Shown: positions 8,376-19,447 of the stretch, in pieces
How positions within the stretch are numbered: position 1 is the stretch's first letter
Layout: every line of letters starts with the position of its first letter
DNA from: an uncultured Opitutaceae bacterium
Lineage (GTDB): Bacteria > Verrucomicrobiota > Verrucomicrobiia > Opitutales > Opitutaceae
DNA: 45,570 nucleotides
Reading direction: 5' to 3'
Assembly (NCBI GenBank): GCA_903929355.1
Contig: CAIYUN010000001.1
Span: 1-45,570 of the forward strand
The notes under the pieces: model-generated
What the model was told of the DNA's origin: nothing
The model's database searches: none
Seen by the model: only the letters and a program-made list of their open reading frames with translations
Translations under genes and position numbers: made by a program

Positions 8376-9503
8376 ATGAAAAAACTAGCCCTTGGCTCCT
8401 TGGTCGCAACCACCCTCGCCGGAACGGCCTTCGCCGCCTTCTCCATTGGTGACAACGCCACCGTGATCTTCAACGCCGACGCCAGCGTGCGTTACGACAA
8501 CAACATCCAACAGCAGCAGGCTGGCCCCGGCAAGATCAAGGACACCATTTATGAGCTCGATCCCGGGGTGACGATCACCAACGCGAAGGCCGCACCGCTC
8601 CAGGCCAGGCTCACTTACACCGAGGCCATCACCCGTTACACGGACAACACCAACTTGGACACCAATCTTGGGATGCTCAACTTCACCAGCACCTACACCG
8701 ACCCCAAGAACAGCGCGAACTTCAACGCGGGCTTCGAGCAACTCAACCAAAACACCCCCATTTCGGGCCTGCCCGGCCTGCTCCGGCGCGACTCGACCAC
8801 CGTGGATGGTGGCGATATTTACAAGATCAACGAGAAGTCCAAGTTCGGTTTGGATCTGAGCTATGATCGGACCAAGTATGCGGTCGCCGGGTTGGCCAAC
8901 AGCCAGGTTTACACGGTGCCAGCCACCTATTATTATGTCTTGTCGCCCAAGTTGGACGCGACCCTTGGCCTTCGCTACCGGAAGACCGACCTGTCCGGCG
9001 GCAATCCTTCCTACACCGACTACTACTACAATCTGGGCTTGAGCGGTGAATTTAACCCCAAGTTGAACGGGAGCATCACGGTCGGCGTGAACGAGCACCG
9101 GGGTGCGAGCACGGCTTTCGCGGGCGGCAATGCCACCTCGATCGGTTTGGACTCCAAACTCACCTGGCAGGAATCCGCCGTCAACACCTTCAATTTCACC
9201 CTCAGCAACGACTTTGGCGCCGCCGCGTCCGGCCAGGAGCAGCAAACCTTGGCTTTGTCGGCCGGGGTGCAAAGCCAGTTGAGCGAGCAACTGATTGGTT
9301 TCGGCAGCGTCGGATACAATATCATCAACTACAGCGGTCCGCGCAAGGATAACTATTTTACCGGCAGTGTGGGGGTGCGGTATAATCTCAGCCGCACTTG
9401 GTCGATCACCGCCGCGTACAATTACTTGGACAACGGTTCCAATGCGGCTGGCAACAGCTTCTCGGACAACACGTTGACCCTGAAGGTTTCGTTGACTTAT
9501 TGA
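8376..9503 (+). CDS. Secreted outer-membrane beta-barrel protein of the exopolysaccharide export block
   Basis: The 375-residue protein has a clear signal peptide (MKKLALGSLVATTLAGTAFA, cleavage about residue 20). The rest is dominated by alternating, aromatic-capped beta strands, ending in LTLKVSLTY with the terminal aromatic residue expected for outer-membrane barrels. Strand pairs such as TLGLRYRKTDL / YYYNLGLSGEF and VGVRYNLSRTW / ITAAYNYLDN are visible. It resembles the barrel proteins encoded next to Wza/Wzc-type exopolysaccharide genes and may guide polymer across the outer membrane; the role is inferred from context. A strong terminator follows. The leader from 8090 to 8375 holds no other gene. 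Confidence 0.75.
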   Translation: MKKLALGSLVATTLAGTAFAAFSIGDNATVIFNADASVRYDNNIQQQQAGPGKIKDTIYELDPGVTITNAKAAPLQARLTYTEAITRYTDNTNLDTNLGMLNFTSTYTDPKNSANFNAGFEQLNQNTPISGLPGLLRRDSTTVDGGDIYKINEKSKFGLDLSYDRTKYAVAGLANSQVYTVPATYYYVLSPKLDATLGLRYRKTDLSGGNPSYTDYYYNLGLSGEFNPKLNGSITVGVNEHRGASTAFAGGNATSIGLDSKLTWQESAVNTFNFTLSNDFGAAASGQEQQTLALSAGVQSQLSEQLIGFGSVGYNIINYSGPRKDNYFTGSVGVRYNLSRTWSITAAYNYLDNGSNAAGNSFSDNTLTLKVSLTY

Positions 9504-9532
9504 TTTTGAAGGCGGCCTTTATGGCGCCCGTG

Positions 9533-9568
9533 CGGAGGGATTCCCCGGGAATCCCTCCGTTTTTTTTT
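9533..9568 (+). terminator. Rho-independent terminator after the beta-barrel gene
   Basis: A perfect 13-bp inverted repeat (CGGAGGGATTCCC / GGGAATCCCTCCG, one base between the arms) is followed directly by nine T residues. It lies 30 bases after the barrel stop codon and only 16 bases before the next ATG. The barrel can thus be transcribed separately from the export genes, or read-through may be controlled here. Confidence 0.92.
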
Positions 9569-9583
9569 AAGAATTATCGCTCA

Positions 9584-9820
9584 ATGAAGAAACTGCTGTG
9601 CATTTGCTTCTTAATCATGGGTCTGTCCCTGATTCGTGCGGCTGATCATGGATTCGCTCCTGTCGGCGGTGGCAATGAACATTGTTTTAAACCTGCGGTG
9701 GCCCAAATGGATGGGGAGATCGTCAGTTCGCAGGTGAATTTGTCCGATCGGTTTCTCCTCTCGGGGGGCCGGGCTTTCCTTCTGAATGCGTGGAACAAAC
9801 GGTCGCTACGGTCGGACTAA
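9584..9820 (+). CDS. Short secreted ORF resembling a decayed copy of the next gene's N-terminus
   Basis: The 78-residue frame starts MKKLLCICFLIMGLSLIRAAD, a good signal peptide that closely parallels that of the Wza-type protein 274 bases downstream (MKMFFCLCFALSGLSLLHAAD). After cleavage only about 58 unremarkable residues remain (DHGFAPVGGG, then VSSQVNLSDRFLLS). I recognise no domain. It may be a small secreted protein or a remnant left by tandem duplication and loss of the export domain. It is sandwiched between the terminator and the Wza-type gene, and its last codons overlap the untranslated leader of that gene. Confidence 0.45.
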   Translation: MKKLLCICFLIMGLSLIRAADHGFAPVGGGNEHCFKPAVAQMDGEIVSSQVNLSDRFLLSGGRAFLLNAWNKRSLRSD

Positions 9821-9857
9821 GGAGATTCATTTCCAATCCTCCCTCGACACTTTTCCC

Positions 9858-10520
9858 ATGAAGATGTTTTTTTGCCTGTGCTTCGCTTTGTCCGGTTTGA
9901 GCCTTTTACATGCCGCCGACGCTCCCGCCGCCAGTCGTGATGCTGCGGGCCGGGTCACCTCCCAAACATCGGCGCTGGCGGGCACATCGGCTGACTACGT
10001 GCTGGCGCCTTCCGATTTGATCGAGGTGAAGGTCATGGGTGAGCCAGATTTGTTGGCCGACGTGCGCATCTCCAGGGACGGCACCATCAACCTGAACCTG
10101 ATTGGCGAGATCAAATTAACGGACATGTCCTTGCGGCAGGCGGAGGACATTATTCGTAATCTCTACGGCAAGGACTATCTGGTGAATCCGCAGGTCAACC
10201 TGATCGTGAAGGAGTATTCCAAACGCACGGTGACGGTGCTCGGCGAGGTCGCCCACGCCGGTCCGGTTTCCTTTCCACTGGAGCAGGGGTTAACTTTGGT
10301 TGATGCCATTTCAGCGGCCGGAGGCCTGACGCCGTTGGCCAAACTTTCCAATGTCAAAGTCACCCGGCCCAAGCCAAATGGCGACTCCGAGATTTTCGTC
10401 ATCGACTTTAATGCCTTGATCAACGGGGACAAAAACAAGGGCAAGGGCGAGAAGAAGAATGACTTTCCTTTAATGATCAATGACATCGTATATGTTGACC
10501 AAATTTTCTTTGTGAAATAG
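9858..10520 (+). CDS. Polysaccharide export protein, Wza/BexD family
   Basis: A 220-residue secreted protein (signal peptide about 1-20) with the Poly_export domain starting YVLAPSDLIEVKVMGEPDLLAD and continuing through DGTINLNLIGEI. An SLBB-type domain follows (VTVLGEVAHAGPVSFP, then LVDAISAAGGLTPLAKLSNV). These are the hallmarks of Wza-like outer-membrane polysaccharide export channels. It is shorter than E. coli Wza (379) and lacks an obvious lipobox cysteine at the cleavage site; such short one-SLBB forms are common outside enterobacteria. It starts at the ATG at 9858 and is 15 bases upstream of the Wzz/BY-kinase gene, its expected inner-membrane partner. Confidence 0.9.
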   Translation: MKMFFCLCFALSGLSLLHAADAPAASRDAAGRVTSQTSALAGTSADYVLAPSDLIEVKVMGEPDLLADVRISRDGTINLNLIGEIKLTDMSLRQAEDIIRNLYGKDYLVNPQVNLIVKEYSKRTVTVLGEVAHAGPVSFPLEQGLTLVDAISAAGGLTPLAKLSNVKVTRPKPNGDSEIFVIDFNALINGDKNKGKGEKKNDFPLMINDIVYVDQIFFVK

Positions 10521-10535
10521 TTAGGATCCAATCTG

Positions 10536-12800
10536 ATGAGCTCAAATCCCAACAAAAAATCCTCCTCCTCCGGCGATCACGGCTACGGTGGTTACGGTGG
10601 CAATTCGGCGCCCGGCTATGGGGGTTATGGCTATGGGGGTTATGGCTATGGCGGCTACGGTGGCTACGGCTACGGCTCAAAACGCGACGGGGCGCTGCAA
10701 CGTACCTTTCAAGACTATCTTCTCATCTTGCGGGAGCGCGTTTGGTATATCATTGTGGTGTTCTTGGTCGTCTTTTCTTCGGCTTTGGTTTACACGCTCA
10801 GCCAGACAAAAATCTACCAGGCAACGGTCAGCCTGAAAGTCAGCCGGCATGCGCAACAGGTCATTCCTGGCCAGCCGGTTGACCCAGATAATCAGGGTAT
10901 TCTCACAGCGGAGGAGCTCAACACTCTGATCAAGGAGATCGAGAGCGCACTCATCGTTAAAAAGGTGGCCCAGCGTCTTACGGGTGATGACTTGCGGTCG
11001 TTTATGGCGCCGTATGAGACGGGCGGGGCCAATGACCCGAGCGGGCCGGAGCAGATCCTGTTCGACAACCGACAGGTCACACCGCAGCGGTTGAGTTTGT
11101 TGCTTTTGATCCAATACCGGCATCCGAATCCACAGGTCGCAGCCAAGGTGGCCAACATGTTCGCCGAGGAGTACGGCAACTACACCGCCAACCAGCATGT
11201 GAATCAAATCGGCGAAGCCGATCAGTCATTGAAGCTCGCGGTCGAGCAACAGGAAAGGAAAGTCAAGGATCTCGCGAGCCAGCTCCACGAATACACCCTG
11301 AAGAACGGGTCAGTGGACAGCAGGCGGGACATCATCACCCAGGAGCTGAAAGTCCGCAACGAACTTGTGATCACCGCGAAGTCCCGACTCGACGAGGCTC
11401 TGGCCTGTGAGCAACAGTTGGCGGAATATCGCAAGGCCGGCAAGGATCTGCAGGAACTCTTCTTTATCTCGAGCCAGGGTCAGATTGCCAGTCTGGCCAA
11501 GGACATCACCAGTAAAAAGATTGCGATTTCCGGGTTGCAGCAACGGTACAAACCACTGCACCCAACCATGATCGAGAACAACAAGAATCTGGCCACGGCG
11601 GAGGATGAACTGCGGAAGGCGGTTGAGCAAGCGGCGGCCTCGGTCGACGCCACCTACGACAACGCGAAGCGCAATTACGACGATGCCAACGCGCACCTGC
11701 AGGAGGCCAAAGCCAGTTCCCAGGAATTGGACCGGCTGCTGGTGGATTACAGCGAGCTGCAGAGGCAGCTGGACATCAACGAGAACACCTTGAAGGAGAT
11801 GGTCGCGCGCCTGAACTCGATCAACTACCAGGCCGGGGTCAATCCCAACGTGGTGACGGTCCTCGACCCGGCCGCCCCACCCTCCGAGGATAATTATGTG
11901 TCGCCCAACATGGTGGTGAATCTGGGGCTGGGGATCTTCGGTGGCCTCGGCCTGGGCATGGCGTTTGCCTTCTTTGTGGCTTACATCGACGACCGGGTGA
12001 AGAGCTCGTTTGACATCGAGTCGGTGGTGGGCGTGCCCCTGATCGGGATCATTCCGCAGATCAAAAAGATGGAGCAACCCGACAAGGCCCAGATCGTGGC
12101 CAACAATTCCGACCGCCAGGTATCCGAGGCGTTCCTGACGCTGCACTCCGCGTTGCGTCTCAAGGACGAGAGTAAAAACGGCCAGTGCATCCTGATCACC
12201 AGCACCATCCCGGGCGAGGGCAAGTCCTTCGTGACGACGAATCTGGCGCTCACGTTTGCGGCCCACGGGGAGCGCGTGGTGGTGGTGGACTGCGATTTGC
12301 GCAAGCCCAATGTCCACAAGTCATTCCGCGTCGAGAACCTCAAGGGGGTGATTGATGTGATCGCCGGGGCCGCGACCCTCGACGATGTGACCATCAAGCA
12401 GTTGCATCCCAACCTCGACGTCATCACCAGCGGGGGACGGGCCAAGAATCCCACCCAGGTGTTGAACAGCAAAAAATTCGAGCTGATGATCTCGGACCTG
12501 CGCAAGCGCTATGACCGGATCTTTTTTGACACCCCGCCCCTGGCGGCCGTGAGCGACGCGTTGGTGATCCTGCCCTTGGTGGATGGGGCGCTGTTTGCGA
12601 TCTTTTTCAACAAAGTGCGCCGCAAAGCCGCGCAGTTTGCCGCCCAAAAGCTGCTGGAGTCCAATGTGCCGATCTACGGGGCGATTCTCAACGGCCTCAA
12701 CCTCGCCGTGTCCGGTTACTACTACGCGCAGTATTACGACAAGTCCTACAAGGATTACTATGTCGTGATGTCCAAGCACGAGCCCGAGCAAAAGGGTTGA
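10536..12800 (+). CDS. Wzz/GumC-type chain-length determinant fused to a BY-kinase (Wzc-like), with tyrosine-rich ends
   Basis: This 754-residue inner-membrane protein combines a polysaccharide co-polymerase and a bacterial tyrosine kinase. Order: Gly/Tyr-rich cytosolic head (about 16-48, ten tyrosines), membrane helix 1 (about 69-89), Wzz periplasmic domain with long coiled coil (about 95-450), membrane helix 2 (about 458-482), and a cytosolic kinase. The kinase has Walker A (STIPGEGKSFV, about 556-566), Walker A' (VVVDCDLRKPN, about 581-592) and Walker B (RIFFDTPPLAAVSDA). The tail ends in eight tyrosines (SGYYYAQYYDKSYKDYYVV), the usual autophosphorylation cluster. By family knowledge, cyclic phosphorylation of the tail controls polymer length and export with the Wza partner encoded just upstream. 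The Tyr/Gly repeat at the N-terminus is unusual. Confidence 0.92.
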   Translation: MSSNPNKKSSSSGDHGYGGYGGNSAPGYGGYGYGGYGYGGYGGYGYGSKRDGALQRTFQDYLLILRERVWYIIVVFLVVFSSALVYTLSQTKIYQATVSLKVSRHAQQVIPGQPVDPDNQGILTAEELNTLIKEIESALIVKKVAQRLTGDDLRSFMAPYETGGANDPSGPEQILFDNRQVTPQRLSLLLLIQYRHPNPQVAAKVANMFAEEYGNYTANQHVNQIGEADQSLKLAVEQQERKVKDLASQLHEYTLKNGSVDSRRDIITQELKVRNELVITAKSRLDEALACEQQLAEYRKAGKDLQELFFISSQGQIASLAKDITSKKIAISGLQQRYKPLHPTMIENNKNLATAEDELRKAVEQAAASVDATYDNAKRNYDDANAHLQEAKASSQELDRLLVDYSELQRQLDINENTLKEMVARLNSINYQAGVNPNVVTVLDPAAPPSEDNYVSPNMVVNLGLGIFGGLGLGMAFAFFVAYIDDRVKSSFDIESVVGVPLIGIIPQIKKMEQPDKAQIVANNSDRQVSEAFLTLHSALRLKDESKNGQCILITSTIPGEGKSFVTTNLALTFAAHGERVVVVDCDLRKPNVHKSFRVENLKGVIDVIAGAATLDDVTIKQLHPNLDVITSGGRAKNPTQVLNSKKFELMISDLRKRYDRIFFDTPPLAAVSDALVILPLVDGALFAIFFNKVRRKAAQFAAQKLLESNVPIYGAILNGLNLAVSGYYYAQYYDKSYKDYYVVMSKHEPEQKG
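10583..10677 (+). repeat. In-frame tandem repeat encoding GYGGYG at the kinase N-terminus
   Basis: About 95 bases of imperfect repeats based on GGCTATGGGGGTTAT and GGCTACGGTGGTTAC encode the Gly/Tyr-rich head of the BY-kinase. The repeated 15-base unit makes it prone to slippage and length change without frameshift if whole units change. Confidence 0.8.
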
Positions 12801-12814
12801 GGTCGGACGGGGCC

Positions 12815-15388
<2,574 letters not shown>

Positions 15389-15524
15389 GGGAGATGGCAG
15401 GGTGATAGCAAGGTTCGGGCCGAGGCGGTCGGGTGGCACGCTTATTTTGAGGGGCGGGGACGGAAGAAAGGATGAATGATGAAAGCCAGACCGGCCTTCG
15501 CGGGGCGGCGGCGCGGCCCGGGGG

Positions 15525-17306
15525 CTATTTGGAGAAGCGGCGGGAAATTTCGGCGTGGGAGAGCTCGATCAGGGTCGGCCGGCCCGCCGGGCTGGTGAGC
15601 GGTGCCCGGCAGGCAAAGAGCGCGGCGACCAGCGAGCGGGTCTCGGCCTCGCCGGCGGCGGGCAGCCGGATGGCGCGCGCGGCGGCGAGGCGGGCGAGCT
15701 GCTCACCGGCCGCCACCGCGTCGGCCCCCGCGAGGCGGCCGTCCCGCAGCGCCCCCAGCAGGTCGCGGGCAAACGGCTCCGCATCGGCCGGTTCCAGCCA
15801 GTCCGGCACCGCCTCGATGCGGAAGAAGTTGCGGCCAAACTCGGCCACCTCAAACCCATGCGCCCGGAGAAACTCGCGCCCGTCGAGCAGCAGGGCGGTG
15901 GCCACCGGGTCGAGCTCGAGCGGCACCGGCAGCAACAGCCGCTGGCCCGCCACCGGGCCGCCGTGGAACTGCGCCTGCAGCCGTTCATACCACACCCGTT
16001 CATGCGCCGCGCGCCGGTCGAGCAGCAACAAGCCCGCCGGCGTCTCGAACAGGGCATAATCGCCGTGGGCGACGCCGAGAAAACGCCAGTCGGGCGGCGC
16101 CGCCGCCCGGCTGGAACGATCCATGACCCCTGACCCCTGACCAAAGGCTGAAGGCGCGGAAGGGGTGGCGGCCGTTGACGGGGCGGGGCGGGGCGGGATC
16201 GCAGGGGAGGGGGCGGGCACGGGGCCCGCATGCAACGGCCCGGGCGGCCCCGGCGGCCGCGGGAGGAGGCCACCGGCCAGGCTGGCGGACGGCACGCCGC
16301 CGCCCAGGGGCCCCGCCCCCAATTCCCGCAGGCGATTCAGCACGGCGCGGACGACAAACCCGCGCACGGCCGGCTCGCAGCGGAAACGCACCTCGCGCTT
16401 GGCGGGATGCACGTTCACATCCACCGCCGCCGGATCAAGGTCCAGAAACACAAATGCCGGTGGGTAGCGGCCTTTCGGCACCGAATCGTGGTAACTCTCG
16501 ATCAGTGCGTAGGTGAGCGTGCGGCTGTCCACTGGCCGGGTGTTGACGAAGGTCACCAGCTCGTGCCGCGTGGCGCGCCCGAGACCGGGTCGACCGATCA
16601 GGCCGTGCAGCCGCAGCCCCGGCTCCGCCGCCTCGATGGGCACCAGCTCGGCGGCGAGCTGCTGGCCGAAAATCTCCGCCACCCGGGCGGCCAGGTCGGC
16701 GCACTCCGGCGAGCGCAGCACGGTGCGCCCGTCCTCCACCAGGGTGAACGCCACCCGCGGGAACGCGAGCGCGTAGAGCCGCACGCAGGCCACAATATGG
16801 GCCGACTCGGTCGCATCGGTTTTGAGAAACTTCCGCCGCGCGGGGACGGAGTTGAACAACTCCGCCACCTCGATGCGGGTGCCGGGCGGCCGGCCGCAGT
16901 CGCGGACGTGGACGAACCGGCCGCCGTTCACCAGGATCTCGGTGCCGGCGTCGTCGCCGGCCGCGCGGGTTTGCAGGGTGAATCGCGCCACGCTGGCGAT
17001 GGACGGCAGCGCCTCGCCGCGGAAGCCGAAGCTTGCGAGCCGGTCGAGGTCCTCGGCGACGGCGATCTTGCTGGTCGCATGGCGTTCGAGGGCGAGCAGG
17101 GCGTCGTCGCGCGCCATGCCGGCGCCGTTATCCTCGACGCTCATCAGGGCGCGACCACCATGGCGGAACTCCACCTCGATGCGGGTGGCGCCGGCGTCGA
17201 GCGCGTTTTCGACCAGCTCCTTGACCACCGCGGCCGGCCGCTCGATCACCTCGCCGGCGGCGATTTGATTGGCGACCCGGTCGGTCAGGATGCGGATTTT
17301 CGGCAT
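15525..17306 (-). CDS. mutL: DNA mismatch repair protein MutL with degenerate endonuclease motifs
   Basis: The 593-residue protein starts [24 protein letters not shown], the invariant MutL N-terminus. It contains the GHKL ATPase motifs [18 protein letters not shown] and [10 protein letters not shown], followed by a Pro-rich linker (about residues 340-410) and the C-terminal dimer domain. In repair MutL couples MutS mismatch recognition to strand incision. Where endonuclease-type MutL proteins carry DQHAxxExxxxE, this one has [12 protein letters not shown] (about residue 428). The C-terminal CPHGRP-like metal site reads SPAGRP (about residue 568). Like E. coli MutL it is therefore probably not an endonuclease (inference). 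It is divergent from recQ. Confidence 0.95.
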   Translation of the reverse strand: MPKIRILTDRVANQIAAGEVIERPAAVVKELVENALDAGATRIEVEFRHGGRALMSVEDNGAGMARDDALLALERHATSKIAVAEDLDRLASFGFRGEALPSIASVARFTLQTRAAGDDAGTEILVNGGRFVHVRDCGRPPGTRIEVAELFNSVPARRKFLKTDATESAHIVACVRLYALAFPRVAFTLVEDGRTVLRSPECADLAARVAEIFGQQLAAELVPIEAAEPGLRLHGLIGRPGLGRATRHELVTFVNTRPVDSRTLTYALIESYHDSVPKGRYPPAFVFLDLDPAAVDVNVHPAKREVRFRCEPAVRGFVVRAVLNRLRELGAGPLGGGVPSASLAGGLLPRPPGPPGPLHAGPVPAPSPAIPPRPAPSTAATPSAPSAFGQGSGVMDRSSRAAAPPDWRFLGVAHGDYALFETPAGLLLLDRRAAHERVWYERLQAQFHGGPVAGQRLLLPVPLELDPVATALLLDGREFLRAHGFEVAEFGRNFFRIEAVPDWLEPADAEPFARDLLGALRDGRLAGADAVAAGEQLARLAAARAIRLPAAGEAETRSLVAALFACRAPLTSPAGRPTLIELSHAEISRRFSK

Positions 17307-17460
17307 GGCGCGACAGCCAACCACGGAAACCCGGGGGGACGGAAGCGTGGAATCGCGGTGGCGGAAGCGGATCGGGGGGGCAGGAGGGAGGGAGCGAGGA
17401 GCAGGCCTCCGATTCGCTGGGCGCAATTGGTTCCCGCCCGTTGGACGTTGAACATTGAAG

Positions 17461-17478
17461 GTTGGCCCCCGGGCCAAC
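17461..17478 (+). repeat. Perfect 8-bp inverted repeat just upstream of recQ
   Basis: GTTGGCCC and GGGCCAAC, separated by CC, end 11 bases before the recQ GTG start. The palindrome follows a GTTGGACGTTGAACATTG word repeat. It could fold in the recQ leader and hide the initiation region, or be a protein-binding site; no T-tract follows. Confidence 0.6.
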
Positions 17479-17489
17479 AAATTCTCCGC

Positions 17490-19325
17490 GTGACCCACGA
17501 CGACCTGCTGCCGCTGCTTCAGACCACCTTTGGCTACCCGGCCTTCCGGCCGCTACAGCGTGAGATCATCGCGGCGTCGCTGGCCGGGCGGGACACCTTC
17601 GCGCTGCTCCCGACCGGCGGGGGCAAGTCGCTGTGCTTCCAGCTTCCGGCCCTGGTGCGGCCCGGACTCACCGTCGTCGTGTCGCCCCTGATCGCGCTGA
17701 TGAAGGACCAGGTGGACCAGCTCCAGGCCGCCGGCGTCGCCGCCACCTTCCTCAACTCGTCACTCGGCGAGGCCGCGGCGCGCTCGCGCCTCGCCGGTCT
17801 GCACCGCGGGGAGTGGCGGCTGCTCTACGTCGCGCCCGAGCGACTGCTGCTCGACGGGTGGCAGGAGAACCTGAAGGCCTGGAACATCAGCGCCCTCGCC
17901 ATCGACGAGGCTCACTGCGTCTCGGAATGGGGCCACGATTTCCGCCCCGAATACCGCCAGCTCACCCGGGTGCGCGACCTGCTCCCCGGGGTGCCGGTCA
18001 TGGCGCTCACGGCCACCGCGACCGACCGCGTCCGCGCCGACATCATCACCCAGCTGCGCCTGCACGAGCCGGCGGTGTTTGTCGCCAGCTTCAACCGGCC
18101 CAACCTCACCTACCGCGTCCTGCCGAAGGACGAGCCGCTGCGCCAGATCACGGATTTCGTCCACAAGCGCCCCGACGAGGGCGGCATCGTCTATTGCGCC
18201 ACCCGGGCAACGACCGAGCGGGTCGCCGAGTCGCTCGCCAAGCGCGGGCTCCCGGCCCGGGCCTACCACGCCGGCCTCACCCAGACCGAGCGGTCGGAAA
18301 ACCAGGAGCTGTTTCTTCGCGACGAGGTGCGGATCATCTGCGCGACCATCGCCTTTGGCATGGGGATCAACAAGCCCAACGTCCGCTGGGTCATCCACCA
18401 TGACCTGCCGAAAAACCTCGAGGGCTATTACCCGGAGACGGGCCGCGCGGGCCGCGACGGGCTGCCGGCCGACTGTCTGCTGCTTTTCAGCGGGGGCGAC
18501 GCGGCCAAGCAGACCCATTTCATCGACGAGATGACCGACGAGCATGAGCGCAACGTCGCCCGGGCGCAGCTCCGCCAGATGACCCACTACGCCGAAAACG
18601 CCGCGTGCCGCCGTCGCGAGCTGCTGGCCTACTTCGGCGAGACGTTCCCCCTGGACCACTGTGGCGCCTGCGACAACTGCCTCGAGCCGCGTGACACCTA
18701 CGACGGCACCGTGGTCGCGCAGAAATTCCTCTCCTGCGTGTATCGCATCCACGAGGCGGGCCGCTTCGGCGTCGGCGTCAATCACATCACCGAGGTGCTC
18801 ACCGGGGCCGATACGGAAAAAATCCGCCGCTGGGGCCACGCCAGGCTGTCCACCTACGGCATCGGGAAGGAGCTGGCGCGCCCGCAGTGGGCCGCCGTGG
18901 GCCGCGAGCTGATGCGGCTCGGCCACGTCGCCCAGAGCCAGGGCGAGTTTCCCGTGCTCGAGCTCACGGACGCCGGCCTCGCGGTGCTCCGTACCCGCCA
19001 GCCGGTCAGTCTCACGCGGCCGATGGAGTCGCCCAAGGCCCGCAAGACCATCCGCCGGGAGGGCGACATCGCGTGCGACGAGATCCTCTTTGCCCGGCTG
19101 CGCGAGCTCCGCAAAAAACTCGCCGACGAGCGCCGGGTGCCCGCCTATGTCATCTTCGGTGACGCGACGTTGCGCCAGATGGCGCGCGAGTATCCCGCCA
19201 CCGAGGCGGCGATGCCGGGCATGTTTGGCATGGGCGAGAAAAAGCGCGCCGAATTCGGCGCCATCTTCGCCGCCGCCATCCGCACCTTCCTCGAGCACAA
19301 TCCGCGCATGAAGTTCACCGCGTAG
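17490..19325 (+). CDS. recQ: ATP-dependent DNA helicase RecQ
   Basis: The 611-residue protein starts at a GTG (VTHDDLLPLLQTTFGYPAFRPLQ) and has the full RecQ order. Walker A is TGGGKS (about 42-47), followed by the DEAH box in AIDEAHCVSEWGHDFRPEY (about 138). Motif IV-VI stretches include FGMGINKPNVRWVIHHDLPK and GRAGRDG. The RQC zinc site has four cysteines (ACRR near 372, CGACDNC near 390), then a winged helix and a C-terminal HRDC domain (about 528-605). It unwinds DNA 3' to 5' in recombination and repair. Length matches E. coli RecQ. The open frame continues far upstream (to 16230), but that part is antisense to mutL and not conserved. It is divergent from mutL, a repair neighbour. Confidence 0.96.
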   Translation: MTHDDLLPLLQTTFGYPAFRPLQREIIAASLAGRDTFALLPTGGGKSLCFQLPALVRPGLTVVVSPLIALMKDQVDQLQAAGVAATFLNSSLGEAAARSRLAGLHRGEWRLLYVAPERLLLDGWQENLKAWNISALAIDEAHCVSEWGHDFRPEYRQLTRVRDLLPGVPVMALTATATDRVRADIITQLRLHEPAVFVASFNRPNLTYRVLPKDEPLRQITDFVHKRPDEGGIVYCATRATTERVAESLAKRGLPARAYHAGLTQTERSENQELFLRDEVRIICATIAFGMGINKPNVRWVIHHDLPKNLEGYYPETGRAGRDGLPADCLLLFSGGDAAKQTHFIDEMTDEHERNVARAQLRQMTHYAENAACRRRELLAYFGETFPLDHCGACDNCLEPRDTYDGTVVAQKFLSCVYRIHEAGRFGVGVNHITEVLTGADTEKIRRWGHARLSTYGIGKELARPQWAAVGRELMRLGHVAQSQGEFPVLELTDAGLAVLRTRQPVSLTRPMESPKARKTIRREGDIACDEILFARLRELRKKLADERRVPAYVIFGDATLRQMAREYPATEAAMPGMFGMGEKKRAEFGAIFAAAIRTFLEHNPRMKFTA

Positions 19326-19447
19326 GCGGAATTTGTCCCGCCTTGTCTGGTGGGGAGGGACGGTTGCAACCGGGTTGGAACAGGGGATGACTCAGGAAAC
19401 CAAGGTCTTCGGCGGCAGCGCGGGGACGGCGGACTTCGCCGGCCGCC

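Noticed and set aside
16230-17489. 420-codon N-terminal extension of recQ
   Set aside because: It is antisense to mutL. The RecQ family starts at the GTG at 17490 and the length then matches E. coli RecQ.
19361-19372. 12-bp palindrome CGGTTGCAACCG after recQ
   Set aside because: Short, isolated and without a T-tract; not distinguishable from chance in GC-rich DNA.
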